Source: Erythrobacter sp. KY5
Lineage (GTDB): Bacteria > Pseudomonadota > Alphaproteobacteria > Sphingomonadales > Sphingomonadaceae
Assembly: GCF_003264115.1 (NCBI RefSeq)
Contig: NZ_CP021912.1
Location: forward strand, 1,843,001 to 1,907,000
Direction: 5' to 3'
Length of the DNA stretch: 64,000 nucleotides
Shown: piece by piece, positions 43,585-54,000 of the stretch
Numbering within the stretch: position 1 is the stretch's first letter
How the letters are laid out: every line of letters begins with the position of its first letter
Notes under the pieces: model-generated
Seen by the model: the letters and a program-made list of their open reading frames with translations, nothing else
What the model was told of the DNA's origin: nothing
Databases searched by the model: none
Program-made: the position numbers and the translations under genes

Positions 43585-44064
43585 TCAGAGTTGCCCGAGC
43601 ATGTATTCGGCGCTCGACACCTTGAAGTCGCCGGGCTCTTCGACGTTCAGCTGCGTAACCGTGCCGTCTTCGATGACCATCGAGAAACGCTGACCGCGCT
43701 TGCCCATGCCGAAACCCGATCCGTCCATCGTAAGGCCAACCGCTTCGGCGAATTCGGCATTGCCGTCGGCCAGCATTGTAATTTCGTCGGAACCGGCTGC
43801 GTTGTTCCATGCGCCCATGACGAATGCATCGTTTACCGCAGTGCCGACAATTTCATCGACGCCCTTGGCTTTGAGGTCACCGGCCTTTTCAACAAAACCG
43901 GGCAGGTGCTTGGCAGAGCAAGTCGGCGTAAACGCGCCTGGTACTGAAAAAAGCGCGACTTTCTTGCCTGCGAAATAGTCCGATGAAGAGACCTGCTGCG
44001 GTCCTTCGGCGGTCGCTTTGACCATGGTGACCTCAGGGATCTTGTCGCCAACCGAAATCGTCAT
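43585..44064 (-). CDS. Peroxiredoxin, Prx5/glutathione-type
   Basis: Reduces hydroperoxides with glutathione or glutaredoxin. The peroxidatic cysteine is Cys49 in VPGAFTPTCSAKH; NDAFVMGAW and GQRFSMVIEDG are the Prx5-family marks. ATG 44064 has GGAG 6-7 nt upstream and gives 159 residues; the ATG pair upstream would add five. It stands alone on the minus strand. Confidence 0.92.
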   Translation of the reverse strand: MTISVGDKIPEVTMVKATAEGPQQVSSSDYFAGKKVALFSVPGAFTPTCSAKHLPGFVEKAGDLKAKGVDEIVGTAVNDAFVMGAWNNAAGSDEITMLADGNAEFAEAVGLTMDGSGFGMGKRGQRFSMVIEDGTVTQLNVEEPGDFKVSSAEYMLGQL

Positions 44065-44276
44065 TGTAGTCTCCATCATGGTTTACGGACTCACCCTTAG
44101 GGACAAGTCAGGGGATCGTTAGAGGCCAGATATAGGCGCTTGATTGCCCACCACAACGCCTGATTTTCCGGGGCATGCGATGGTTAGGATCGGTTTACCA
44201 AGCGTGTTTGGAAGAGGGTAAACGTCTCGCTCAATCCTGTGACGCACGGACGGGTGTATTTGCAGGAGAATGAGCG

Positions 44277-44807
44277 ATGGGTGCGCGGATTAAACTTGGT
44301 GTTATTGGCTTGGTTGGATTGATAATGGCTGTTTCGGGCACACCTGCTCTTGCTCAGTCAGATGCAGGGGAGGCGCACAAGCTGCGCACGCTCGACATCA
44401 TGCTCATGGTTTCATCCTTGCGGTGCCGCAATGGGCGCGATGACTTCCGTGCGGAGTATCAGCGTTTCGCATCGTCTCATCTGGCCACATTGAACCGTGC
44501 GGGAGCGACCTTGCAGCGATCGCTTGCAGGTGGGTCTGGCGGAGGTGGGGCAAGGGCTCTGGACCGAATAGGAGTGCAGATCGCCAACAGATATGGCGAT
44601 GGCCACCCATGGATGAACTGTGCGCAACTCGGCGCGCTCGCGCGAAGCCTTGGAAAACATTCGGATGAAGTACTGCTTGCAGAGGCGGCGGACCTTGCCG
44701 TCGGCAGTGAAGTCCCCGCGTCGAAAGTCGCGGTACCGTCAGCGTCGATATCCGCGCCTCGATTGTCGTATACGATGGCGGGACTGATCGACGTAGACGG
44801 CACGTGA
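44277..44807 (+). CDS. Exported protein, unknown
   Basis: 176 residues with a signal peptide (GVIGLVGLIMAVSGTPALA, cut after ALA near 26). The mature part is mostly helical with two cysteines (SLRCRNGR and MNCAQL), which could form one disulfide, and an Ala-rich C-terminus. GGAG precedes the ATG. I recognise no family. It is 163 nt before ahcY. Confidence 0.62.
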   Translation: MGARIKLGVIGLVGLIMAVSGTPALAQSDAGEAHKLRTLDIMLMVSSLRCRNGRDDFRAEYQRFASSHLATLNRAGATLQRSLAGGSGGGGARALDRIGVQIANRYGDGHPWMNCAQLGALARSLGKHSDEVLLAEAADLAVGSEVPASKVAVPSASISAPRLSYTMAGLIDVDGT

Positions 44808-44855
44808 CGTGAACTGCGGCCACCTCCTACGAGATACGAAAAGGGGCATATCAGG

Positions 44856-44875
44856 ATATAAAGAAAACTTTATAT
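44856..44875 (+). promoter_or_regulatory. AT-rich inverted repeat before ahcY
   Basis: ATATAAAG and CTTTATAT pair perfectly around AAAA. It sits about 95 nt before the ahcY ATG. It may end the upstream transcript, or act as an operator or promoter region; no T run follows. Confidence 0.4.
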
Positions 44876-44884
44876 TGAGTTGCC

Positions 44885-44950
44885 GAGTCCAATCGAGGGC
44901 GCTATGGCCTGCGCCATAACGCAAGCCGGGCGATGGCCCGCTTCGAAACT
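44885..44950 (+). promoter_or_regulatory. Structured leader of ahcY
   Basis: Two hairpin candidates: GCTATGGC with GCCATAAC (one mismatch) around 44899-44920, then AAGCCGGGC with GCCCGCTT around 44921-44945 with a bulged C. The known SAH riboswitch pattern is not evident. Whether these control ahcY is untested. Confidence 0.3.
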
Positions 44951-44970
44951 CGAATACAGGAAGCACAACC

Positions 44971-46389
44971 ATGGCAACGCTCGCCCCCGCTCAGGAACAC
45001 ATCATCAAGGACATCTCGCTCGCGCAATACGGCCGCGACGAGATCGCCATTGCCGAAACTGAAATGCCGGGTCTCATGGCCCTTCGTGACGAATATGGCG
45101 CAGCGCAGCCGCTCAAAGGTGCACGCATTACCGGATCGCTTCATATGACGATCCAGACCGCCGTCCTGATCGAAACGCTGGTGGCCCTCGGTGCTGAAGT
45201 GCGCTGGGCGACTTGCAACATCTTCTCGACACAGGATCACGCAGCTGCGGCGATCGCCGATCAGGGCATTCCGGTTTTCGCTATCAAGGGCGAAACGCTT
45301 GCGGATTACTGGGACTATGTCGGCCGGATTTTCGACTGGTCGAGCGAAGCTGATCCTGACCTGACGGCCAACATGATCCTCGACGACGGTGGTGACGCGA
45401 CGATGTTCGCTCTGTGGGGCGCTCGCGTCGAGGCAGGCGAAGAACTGCCGGCGCCTGCAAATGCGGAAGAAATCGAGTTCCAGCGTGCGCTCAAGGCGTT
45501 CGTGAAGGCAAAGCCCGGTTACCTCACGCGTTCGGTGAAGAACATCAAAGGTGTTTCGGAAGAGACCACGACCGGCGTGATGCGCCTTTATCAGATCGCA
45601 AAGCAGGGCAAGCTGCCTTTCCCGGCGATCAACGTGAACGATAGCGTTACAAAGTCGAAATTCGACAACCTCTATGGCTGCAAGGAATCGCTCGTCGACG
45701 CAATCCGCCGCGCCACTGACGTGATGCTCGCTGGCAAAGTGGCCTGCGTTGCCGGTTATGGCGACGTGGGTAAGGGCTCGGCTGCATCGCTGCGCGATGG
45801 CGGGGCGCGCGTCATGGTCACTGAAATCGACCCGATTTGCGCTCTGCAAGCCGCGATGGACGGCTACGAAGTCGTGACCATGGAAGAAGGCTGCAAGCGC
45901 GCCGACATTTTCGTCACCGCGACCGGCAATGAAGATGTGATCACCGGCGAACACATGAAGTCGATGAAGAACATGGCGATTGTCTGCAACATCGGCCACT
46001 TCGACAGCGAGATCCAGATTTCCGCGCTCGACAATTATGAGTGGAAAGAGATCAAGGAAGGCACGGACATGGTCACGTTGCCCGACGGCAAGAACCTGCT
46101 GATCCTTGCCAAGGGTCGCCTCGTCAACCTCGGCTGCGCCACCGGCCACCCGAGCTTTGTGATGAGCGCGAGCTTCACCAACCAGACGCTCGCCCAGATC
46201 GAACTTTTCACCAAGTCGGACGAGTATGAGAACGACGTCTATGTCCTGCCCAAGCACCTCGATGAAAAAGTTGCTGCGCTTCACCTTGATAAGCTCGGCG
46301 TGCAACTGTCCAAGCTGAGCCAGAAGCAGGCCGATTACATCGGCGTTCCGGCTGAGGGGCCGTTCAAGCCGGATCACTATCGCTACTGA
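44971..46389 (+). CDS. ahcY: Adenosylhomocysteinase
   Basis: Splits S-adenosylhomocysteine into adenosine and homocysteine, keeping methyltransferases running. The NAD-binding loop is [16 protein letters not shown]; the substrate site is in [16 protein letters not shown] and [13 protein letters not shown]. 472 residues, close to the family average. The ATG follows AGGAAG. It ends with a strong terminator. Confidence 0.96.
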   Translation: MATLAPAQEHIIKDISLAQYGRDEIAIAETEMPGLMALRDEYGAAQPLKGARITGSLHMTIQTAVLIETLVALGAEVRWATCNIFSTQDHAAAAIADQGIPVFAIKGETLADYWDYVGRIFDWSSEADPDLTANMILDDGGDATMFALWGARVEAGEELPAPANAEEIEFQRALKAFVKAKPGYLTRSVKNIKGVSEETTTGVMRLYQIAKQGKLPFPAINVNDSVTKSKFDNLYGCKESLVDAIRRATDVMLAGKVACVAGYGDVGKGSAASLRDGGARVMVTEIDPICALQAAMDGYEVVTMEEGCKRADIFVTATGNEDVITGEHMKSMKNMAIVCNIGHFDSEIQISALDNYEWKEIKEGTDMVTLPDGKNLLILAKGRLVNLGCATGHPSFVMSASFTNQTLAQIELFTKSDEYENDVYVLPKHLDEKVAALHLDKLGVQLSKLSQKQADYIGVPAEGPFKPDHYRY

Positions 46390-46408
46390 TCCGTATCACC
46401 TGATCGCG

Positions 46409-46445
46409 AAAGCCCCCGCAATTCAGCGAAATTGCGGGGGCTTTT
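46409..46445 (+). terminator. Terminator of ahcY
   Basis: AAAGCCCCCGCAATT and AATTGCGGGGGCTTTT pair perfectly around a short loop, followed by TTTTC. It separates ahcY from the DivL-type kinase gene. Confidence 0.9.
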
Positions 46446-46494
46446 CGTGTGCGGCGCAGTTGCATGCAGGCTTGCTCCGGCATAGCTGAGACAA

Positions 46495-48843
46495 ATGGAA
46501 TTTTCCCCTCTCGCTCTTGTTGGAATCGCGCTGGTGCTCGCTGCCTGGACAGTGGCTGCTGCCGTGCTGGTACTGCGGGCGGGGACGAAAACGCGGCGCA
46601 CCAAGGCGCTGCAAACCTCATTGAAGCGAATGCAGAGCCTTCTGGATGCTGCGCCTTCGATCCCGCTGCTCGTGCGGGTCGATGGACGGATCGAGGCGCC
46701 CGAGAGGCTTGCGCGCTGGCTCGGTCTCGACGCGATGCCGAAATATCTGAGCGAGCTTGAGGGCGAAGGCGATGCAGGCCTGTCGAAGGCGCAGGTCGAA
46801 GAGCTGTGGGAAAAGGTGCGCCTGACACAGAAAAGCGCAGCACCTTTCGAGATGTCGCTCGCCCCGCCAGGATCTCGCAAGACCTTGGCATTGCAAGGAA
46901 CGCTTGCCGACCCACAGGTCTCGCCAGGCGGCGCAGCGATTGTCTGGGTGTTCGACTTCACCAACAGCGAAACCCAACTCGCCAAGTTTCGCGAAAGCGC
47001 GAGCGCAGCACAGGCCGATTTCGCAGCCCTGATCGGTCTCATTGAAGCAGCGCCAATGCCGATGTGGTTCCGCGACCCTGAAATGAAGCTGATGTTGGCC
47101 AATCACGCTTATGTCGAGGCGGTGGGAGCGGGTAGCCTCGAAGCGGTTGTCGACGACCAGATCGAGCTTCTCGAAGCGAGCGGCGGAGAATCGCCAGCGC
47201 ATATCGCGAGGAAAGCCTTTGAAGCACAGAAAGAGACCCAGCGAGACGCCGCCGTCACGATAGATGGCTCGCGTCGCAGCGTGCGTGTCACGGATCTGCC
47301 GCTCGGGCGCGATGGCGTTGCCGGATACGCGATGGACATTGAGGAGCAACAGCAGGTCACGCGCGAATTTCGCGCCTTTCGCGACGCACAGCGTGCGATG
47401 CTTGACCAGCTTTCCGTCGGTGTGGCTCAGTTCACCTCGGAAGAAAAGCTCGCCTTTGCGAACCGACCATTCCGCCGACTTTTCGGCATCACCGCAGAAG
47501 TGGCGGAAGGGCGCGTATCATTCGAGCAGTTCCTTTCCGACGCACGCGAGCATGGCAGCACGCCCGAGGTGCGCGACTTCCCCGAATGGCGCCGCGAGCA
47601 CCGCGCATGGTTCGACGCCTCTGAAGCGGTCGAAGAAAACTGGCCGCTGACGGGCGGGGTTCATTTGCGGATCGTCGCACAACCTATGCCAGATGGCGGG
47701 CTGGTCATGATCGCAGAGGATCGGACCGAGAGCCTCGCCCTGTCGGCAACACGCGACACGCTGCTGCGCACGCGTACGGCAACGCTCGACAGCTTGTTCG
47801 AAGCGCTTGCGATCTTCGCTCCCGATGGTTCGGTTCAGCTATGGAACCGCAGTTTCGGCGGGATGTGGGGCCTCGAAAGCGAATTTCTCGACACGCATCC
47901 AAGCGCCGAAGTGCTGCTTGAGGCCATCGGGAAGAATTTGCGCAAACCCGGAGAGGCAGAAAAGATCGGCGCTATTGTCCGCGCTGCGACACTCGACCGG
48001 CGCGAGAAGGAAGGGCAGGTCGTGCTCGCCGATGGCAGGACGCTGCGCTTTGCAGGCATTCCGTTGCCGGATGGTAATGGGTTGCTCACCGTCCTCGACA
48101 TCACCGATTCTCAAAAGGCGGAGCAAGCCCTGCGCGAGCGCGCGGTTGCGCTCGAAGAGGCAGATGCGGTCAAGGCGCGCTTTCTTGCGAACATGTCTTA
48201 TGAATTCCGCACGCCGCTCACTTCGATTGGCGGATTTGCCGAACTTCTCAAGAGCGGCGCAGCGGGAGAACTGGGCGACAATGCAAGCGAATATGTGGAC
48301 GCGATCCTTTCATCGGTCGAACGTCTCACCGAGCAAGTCGAAAACGTCCTCGACCTCTCGCAAAGCGAGGCGGGCCTGCTTCCGATCGAGAAGGAGGAAA
48401 TGGACCTTCTCGCATTCCTGACAAAGCTTGTGCGGGAGCGTGAGCAGGCAATCATCGGTGCGGGCCTTGGCCTCGATCTCAAAGGCAGGCGCGGACGCGT
48501 GGTGGAAGCTGATCCGCGACAACTGGCTCGTGCGCTTGGTCATTTGCTCGACAACGCGATCGAGGCAACGCCGAAGGGCGGTAAGATCACTATCGAACTG
48601 CCGAAGCCGTCTGAGGACGATACCTGGCGGGGCAAGATCACGATCAGTGACAATGGCAAGGGGATGACACCCGACGAACTGGCCCGCGCGGAAGGAACGT
48701 TGAGCGCGGACGAAACCGAGGTCAGCGAAGGAAGCGGGCTTGGTATCCGGTTGGCGCGTCAGTTGATCGAGGCGCATGGCGGTTCGCTTGATCTCAGCAG
48801 CAAGAAAGATGTCGGCACCAGGGCCGTGGTAACTTTGCCATGA
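46495..48843 (+). CDS. divL: DivL-like PAS-domain kinase with Tyr in place of the phosphoacceptor His
   Basis: 782 residues: an N-terminal membrane span (LALVGIALVLAAWTVAAAVLVL), then PAS-like modules (about 45-560), a dimerisation helix and an ATPase domain. The H-box reads FLANMSYEFRTPLTS, so Tyr569 stands where histidine kinases have His; this is the hallmark of Caulobacter DivL (Tyr550). The ATP-binding N box (LLDNAIEA, Asn687), G1 (DNGKGM, Asp719) and G2 (GSGLGI) are kept. DivL works with CckA and DivK to control CtrA. It overlaps tsaE by four bases. Confidence 0.9.
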   Translation: MEFSPLALVGIALVLAAWTVAAAVLVLRAGTKTRRTKALQTSLKRMQSLLDAAPSIPLLVRVDGRIEAPERLARWLGLDAMPKYLSELEGEGDAGLSKAQVEELWEKVRLTQKSAAPFEMSLAPPGSRKTLALQGTLADPQVSPGGAAIVWVFDFTNSETQLAKFRESASAAQADFAALIGLIEAAPMPMWFRDPEMKLMLANHAYVEAVGAGSLEAVVDDQIELLEASGGESPAHIARKAFEAQKETQRDAAVTIDGSRRSVRVTDLPLGRDGVAGYAMDIEEQQQVTREFRAFRDAQRAMLDQLSVGVAQFTSEEKLAFANRPFRRLFGITAEVAEGRVSFEQFLSDAREHGSTPEVRDFPEWRREHRAWFDASEAVEENWPLTGGVHLRIVAQPMPDGGLVMIAEDRTESLALSATRDTLLRTRTATLDSLFEALAIFAPDGSVQLWNRSFGGMWGLESEFLDTHPSAEVLLEAIGKNLRKPGEAEKIGAIVRAATLDRREKEGQVVLADGRTLRFAGIPLPDGNGLLTVLDITDSQKAEQALRERAVALEEADAVKARFLANMSYEFRTPLTSIGGFAELLKSGAAGELGDNASEYVDAILSSVERLTEQVENVLDLSQSEAGLLPIEKEEMDLLAFLTKLVREREQAIIGAGLGLDLKGRRGRVVEADPRQLARALGHLLDNAIEATPKGGKITIELPKPSEDDTWRGKITISDNGKGMTPDELARAEGTLSADETEVSEGSGLGIRLARQLIEAHGGSLDLSSKKDVGTRAVVTLP

Positions 48844-49295
48844 ATGATGAGCAGCGTGACCAACTCCCAGACCTCGCAGCGATGGAAGCCTTCGGTGCGC
48901 GCATCGCCGCAAAGGTCAGGCCGGGAGATATCGTCGCGCTAGAGGGTGGCCTTGGTGCTGGGAAGACGACGCTGGCCCGCGCCATCATTGCAGCGCTGGG
49001 TTATGAAGGCGAAGTCCCGTCGCCGACTTTTACGATCATCGAGACTTACGATCCGCCGTCCTTGCGGCTGCCGGTCGCTCATGCCGACTTCTACCGGCTC
49101 GACGACCCGAGCGAAGTCGAGGAAATCGGTCTCGACGATTATCGCGAAGGGGCCGTTCTGCTGGCCGAATGGCCCTCTCATGCCGGGGGCTTTTCTCATG
49201 ATCCAGCGTGTCTTTCTATCCTGTTGGAAACCCAGGGAACAGGCAGGATTGCGATTGCTCGCGCAGGAGCGGATTGGCTAGGGCGGATGCCATGA
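48840..49295 (+). CDS. tsaE: tRNA threonylcarbamoyladenosine biosynthesis protein TsaE
   Basis: P-loop ATPase that assists the TsaB-TsaD complex in making t6A37 on ANN-decoding tRNAs. Walker A is GGLGAGKTTLARAII; VPSPTFTIIETYD and HADFYRLDDPSEVEEIGL are the family marks. 151 residues. Its ATG overlaps the divL stop (ATGA), and its stop overlaps the next start. Confidence 0.95.
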   Translation: MNDEQRDQLPDLAAMEAFGARIAAKVRPGDIVALEGGLGAGKTTLARAIIAALGYEGEVPSPTFTIIETYDPPSLRLPVAHADFYRLDDPSEVEEIGLDDYREGAVLLAEWPSHAGGFSHDPACLSILLETQGTGRIAIARAGADWLGRMP

Positions 49296-50281
49296 TTGAA
49301 TTGCCTGAAGGTCTTGAGGATTTTGTCGCACGTGCAGGATGGAGCGATGCCGCCATCGAACCGATCCCCGGCGATGCATCCTTCCGCCGCTATTTCCGCT
49401 TGCGCCGCAACAGCGGTGAGACCGCAATGCTCATGCACGCTCCTCCGCCCGAAGAGGATCCGAAGCCTTTCCTGAAAGTCGCGTCGTGGCTGACACAGCA
49501 TGGGATGCGTGCGCCTGCGATACTCGCTGAAGACGCAGGCCAAGGCTGGATCCTGACCGAGGATTTCGGCAATGATCGCATGCGAGATTGGCTCGACGAT
49601 CATCCTGAGGGTGAGCAGGCAGCATACGAGCAGGCCATTGATGCACTTGTCGCGCTGCACGATCTTCCACCCGGTCCGTTCCCGGCATACGATTTGCCGG
49701 TCTACCTGCGCGAAACTGGCCTGTTGACAGAGTGGTATGCACCGGCGGCGGGACTTGAGGTCGACACAGACGGCTACGATGCAGCATGGCAGACGGCTCT
49801 TGCGCCCTTGATTGCGCGTCAGGGCGATGGGGTGACGGTCCTGCGCGATTACCATGCCGAGAATATCATGCTTCTTGGAAGCCCCTTCGATCATGCGCCT
49901 CAGGGGCTAATCGATTTTCAGGACGCGCTTGCCGGGCACAGGGCTTACGATCTTGTGTCGCTGCTGCAGGATGCTCGGCGAGACGTGTCGGAAAAGCTCG
50001 AAGCCGCGATGCTCGAGCGATATCTGGACAAAGCGGGAGGGAACGCGGACTTCCTCGCCGATTACGCGCTGCTCGGCGCTCAGCGGAATGCCAAGATCGT
50101 TGGCATTTTCACGCGCCTTTACAAGCGCGATGGCAAACCGCGCTATCTCGCCATGATCCCGCGCGTGTGGCATGCGATGGAGCGCGATCTGAAGCATCCC
50201 GCGCTCGAACCGGTTGCAAAATGGTTTGCATCCAATATCCCTGAGGATCTGCGTGAAAAGGGTGGGGGAACAATAGCATGA
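49292..50281 (+). CDS. amgK: Anomeric N-acetylmuramate/N-acetylglucosamine kinase AmgK
   Basis: Phosphorylates MurNAc at C1 for peptidoglycan recycling. APH-type kinase fold: an N-lobe with GDASFRRYFRLRR, and a catalytic region VLRDYHAENIMLL followed by LIDFQDALAGHRAYDLVSLL, the Brenner-type and metal-binding motifs. 329 residues. The start overlaps tsaE by ATGA. With the following murU it forms the known salvage pair that bypasses fosfomycin-sensitive UDP-MurNAc synthesis. Confidence 0.9.
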   Translation: MIELPEGLEDFVARAGWSDAAIEPIPGDASFRRYFRLRRNSGETAMLMHAPPPEEDPKPFLKVASWLTQHGMRAPAILAEDAGQGWILTEDFGNDRMRDWLDDHPEGEQAAYEQAIDALVALHDLPPGPFPAYDLPVYLRETGLLTEWYAPAAGLEVDTDGYDAAWQTALAPLIARQGDGVTVLRDYHAENIMLLGSPFDHAPQGLIDFQDALAGHRAYDLVSLLQDARRDVSEKLEAAMLERYLDKAGGNADFLADYALLGAQRNAKIVGIFTRLYKRDGKPRYLAMIPRVWHAMERDLKHPALEPVAKWFASNIPEDLREKGGGTIA

Positions 50282-51003
50282 GCGATAAGCCGGCCCTCGC
50301 AAGCGATACGGCAATGGTTATGGCCGCCGGGCTTGGCAAGCGGATGCGCCCGCTCACTGCTTCACAGCCGAAACCGCTTGTCAGGGTGGCTGGAAAGCCA
50401 TTGGTTGACCACGCGCTTGATCGACTTGCCGAAAACGGCGTCGCGAGAGCGGTCGTCAATGTTCACTATCTCGCCGACGCGCTCGAAGCGCATGTCGTAG
50501 AGCGCTCTTTGCCGAAGGTCTCGATCTCCGATGAACGCGAAGAACTGCTCGAAACCGGCGGCGGAATGGTCAAGGCTCAGGGGAACCTGCCCGACCCGTT
50601 TTTCTGCCTTAACGCCGACAACATCTGGATCGACGGCCCACGCGATGCCTTCGCCGATTTGTCGGCCCGCTGGAATCCGGACGAGATGGACGCTTTGTTG
50701 CTGGTGGTAAGCCACGCGCGCGCGGTGAACTTCGACGGGCCGGGCGATTTTTACATGGACCCGGTCGGTCGCCTTTCACGGCGCAGACAAGGGCGGATCG
50801 CGCCGTTCATTTACACTGGAATCCAGCTTGTGTCGCATCGCCTGCTTCGCGATGCGCCACAGGGCAAGTTCTCTACCAACATCCTGTGGAACCGCGCCAT
50901 TGAGGAAGGTCGATTGTTCGGCCTTTCGTTCACGGGCTTGTGGTTCGAAGTCGGGACGCCGCAGGCGATCGCACCAACCGAAGATGCCTTAAAGCGTGGG
51001 TGA
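50278..51003 (+). CDS. murU: N-acetylmuramate 1-phosphate uridylyltransferase MurU
   Basis: Makes UDP-MurNAc from MurNAc-1-phosphate and UTP. The nucleotidyltransferase signature VMAAGLGKRMRPLT is followed by PKPLVRVAGKPLVDHALDRL; the LNADNIWIDG region is also typical. 241 residues. It overlaps amgK by ATGA. The gene order amgK-murU supports the specific name over a general sugar nucleotidyltransferase. Confidence 0.9.
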   Translation: MSDKPALASDTAMVMAAGLGKRMRPLTASQPKPLVRVAGKPLVDHALDRLAENGVARAVVNVHYLADALEAHVVERSLPKVSISDEREELLETGGGMVKAQGNLPDPFFCLNADNIWIDGPRDAFADLSARWNPDEMDALLLVVSHARAVNFDGPGDFYMDPVGRLSRRRQGRIAPFIYTGIQLVSHRLLRDAPQGKFSTNILWNRAIEEGRLFGLSFTGLWFEVGTPQAIAPTEDALKRG

Positions 51004-54000
51004 TGCGGGCAAACCGCAGGTGTATTCCATCGCAGCGCATCGTGGCTTCGCGGATGCGCTGGTTGCTGGATTGGTGCCTCGATATGAGGAAGAAGGACTC
51101 GGCCTTGCAAGGCTGACGCTGCTGGTTCCCAGCAGCCGTGCGGCGCGCACCATGAGTGAGGCATTTATCCGTTGGTGCGGAGAAAACGATCGCGCAGGCA
51201 TGCTTATGCCGCGCATGGTGACAGTTGGCGATCTAAACCTCGACGAAAGCCTTGGAGCGTTGCTCGATCCGCTCGGTGCGAGCGACATTCCACCGGCGGT
51301 CGAACCCACAAGGCGACTGCTCGAACTTGCGCGGCTTGTCGAAGAAGAACGTGCGGGCCTCGGCAAATCACCTTTGCCCGGGGCGGCGCGAATACGGCTT
51401 GCCAGCGAAATCGCGCGTACGATGGATCGATTGCTCGTGGAGGGCAAGGAGCCTGAGGATCTCACCAGCGATGCGGTGCTTGATATGCTTGGGGATTTGT
51501 CAGGCCATTGGCAGGACTCTCTGCGGCTCTTCGCACGGGTTCAGGCGCGCTGGCGATCCAGACTTGAAGAGACGGGACATGTGGACGCCGCGACACGGCG
51601 CAATCTTCTTTTTGATCGAGCGACAAAGCGTTGGCGCGCGGCTCCGCCTGGTACCCCGCTAATCGCTGCAGGTGTGACCAGCGCATCACCCGCTCTTGCG
51701 CGGATGTTGCGTGCCATTGCGCATTTGCCCAACGGCGCAGTGATCCTGCCCGACCTTGACCTCAAACTGCCCGATGAAGCTTGGGACGAACTCGGACGCG
51801 CCGGGGCGACGCCGGAACCCGGTGGAGAGGTGTTCGGACAGTCGGATGCACTCACTCATCCGCAATACCATTTGAAGCTCCTGCTTCAGCGCATGGGGAT
51901 AGCCCGCGCGGAGGTGAAAGCCTGGCATCGACGCGGCATCACCGCAGCCGATCCAGCGCGAAGTCAGGCGATCAGTTCGCTATTCCTTCCGCCCAAGGCG
52001 AGCCGATCATGGGTCGACCTTGGCCCTGAAAAACGCCGGCTTGCCGGGGTGCGACTGTTGACCAGCGCTACTTCCGAAGAGGAAGCGCAGGCCATCGCAC
52101 TTCTGGTTCGAGAGGCTCTCGACGAGCCGACCAAGCGGATTGCCGTGGTAACGGCAGATCGCAGTCTGGCTCGCAGGGTTACGCAGCACCTTGAGCGCTG
52201 GAACATCGGCGCTGACGATTCTGCGGGTCGGGCGCTCTCGCTCACTCCGGCAGGAAGGCTGATCGGCCTGCTGGCAGACATCATGTCGCACGGTCTTGCG
52301 CCTGCCAGCGTGGCCGCCCTGATCGCGCATCCCCTGGTTCAGCGCGGCGACGATGAGGCGCGTCGGCAATGGCTGCGCAACGTGCGGAAGTTCGACCGCG
52401 CCTTGCGCGGGCCAACACCGGCGCCGGGTCTTGAACCGCTCCGCCAGATTGCGCGTGAAGCTGGCGTGGTCGATTGGTTTGGGGAAGTCGAGACCATCCT
52501 CTCGCCACTGGTCGATCTCCCTGAAGCCATAACTCTGGCACAATCGCTCGATCTGCTGGCTGCAAGCGCTGAACGACTTGCCGCAGAAGCGGTCTGGGCA
52601 GCCGAGGATGGTCGAGCGCTCTCCCGTATGCTGGAAGATTTGCGGCACCACGCGCGAGAAATTTCGACCTCCGTTTCGCCTTCCGACATCGCAAGCATAC
52701 TGCGCGATCGCATGGACGAAGTGGCCGTTCGACCGCCTTATGGTGGTCACCCGCGGGTCGCCATACTCGGTCTGCTCGAATCGCGCATGGCGAGGGCTGA
52801 CCTTGTGATTTGTGCTGGGTTGAATGAAGGCAGCTGGCCGCAAGCTCCCGGCTCGGATGCCTTGCTAGCACCGGGCGTCCTGCGGGTGCTGGGTGTACCG
52901 GGCGCTGAGTTTCGGATCGGGCTGTCAGCTCACGATCTTGCTGGCGCGATGGGCGCACCGGAGGTCGTCCTCAGTCGCTCACTGCGCGACGCGGACGGGC
53001 CGACCCTACCTTCGCGCTTTATCCTTCGCGTCGAAGCGCTGTTGGGAGAATTGGCCGACAGGCATCGCGACGACCGTACACCTGCGATACTTCCACTACT
53101 CGACCGCGAACCAGAACCTGCGCCCAACTATCCGCGTCCTCGCCCCAAGCCGTCAGCCGCACAGCGGAAAGTCCGAATTAGCGCGACCGCGATCGACCGA
53201 TTGCTGGGCGATCCGTACCAGTTTTACGCTCAGGAGATTCTGAGCCTGCGCCGCCTTGATCCTCTGGCTGCCGATCCATTTGGCGATCCTGCATTGCGAG
53301 GCACGCTGGTACACGACATTCTCGATGCATGGCACAAAGCGCGCGAGGCGAACCCGTCGCTTGAAATCGCTCCTTTTGCTGAACGCATGTTTGCAGAGGC
53401 CAAGGTTCACCCTCTTTTCAAAGGCCTATGGCAGCCGCGGCTCATTGCGGCGATGGAGCGGTTTGAGCAGTGGGTCGATGAGGCAGCCAGAGATGGCCGC
53501 ACGGTGCTCGTCACCGAAACGAAAGGCGAGATGGTGGTCGACGGTATCACCGTGAGCGGCCGCGCCGACCGGATCGACAGGTGTGCGGACGGGCAACTTG
53601 TGGTAGTGGACTACAAGACCGGCGGGCCAGCTTCCGCCTCGCAGGTTGAAGCAGGTTACGCACTGCAAATGGGCATCCTGGGCCTGATCGCGCGCGACGG
53701 GGCTTTCGAGAAAGGCAAGCTTTCCGGCGAGGTCGCGACCTACGAATATTGGTCGCTTGGACGTTCGAAGGACGATGGCGAGTTCGGCTATCAGTCGATC
53801 CCACTGAAAATGACACCGCGCCAAAAAGGACTGACCCCGGAGAAGTTTCTGCCCACGCACGAAGAGTTCCTGAGTACCGCGATAAACAAGTACATCCTTG
53901 GCGACGCGCCCTTCACGGCGAAAGAGAACCCGGATTACCCCGGTTATTCCGATTACGACCAGCTCATGCGCCTCGAAGAATGGATTGTGCGACTTGGCGA

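Noticed and set aside
44191..44207. TTAG-N7-TTAC as a CtrA site before the 44277 gene
   Set aside because: Two mismatches from TTAA-N7-TTAA and not positioned at an evident promoter.
44902..46377. 491-codon minus-strand frame over ahcY
   Set aside because: Antisense shadow with no motif; ahcY on the plus strand is certain.
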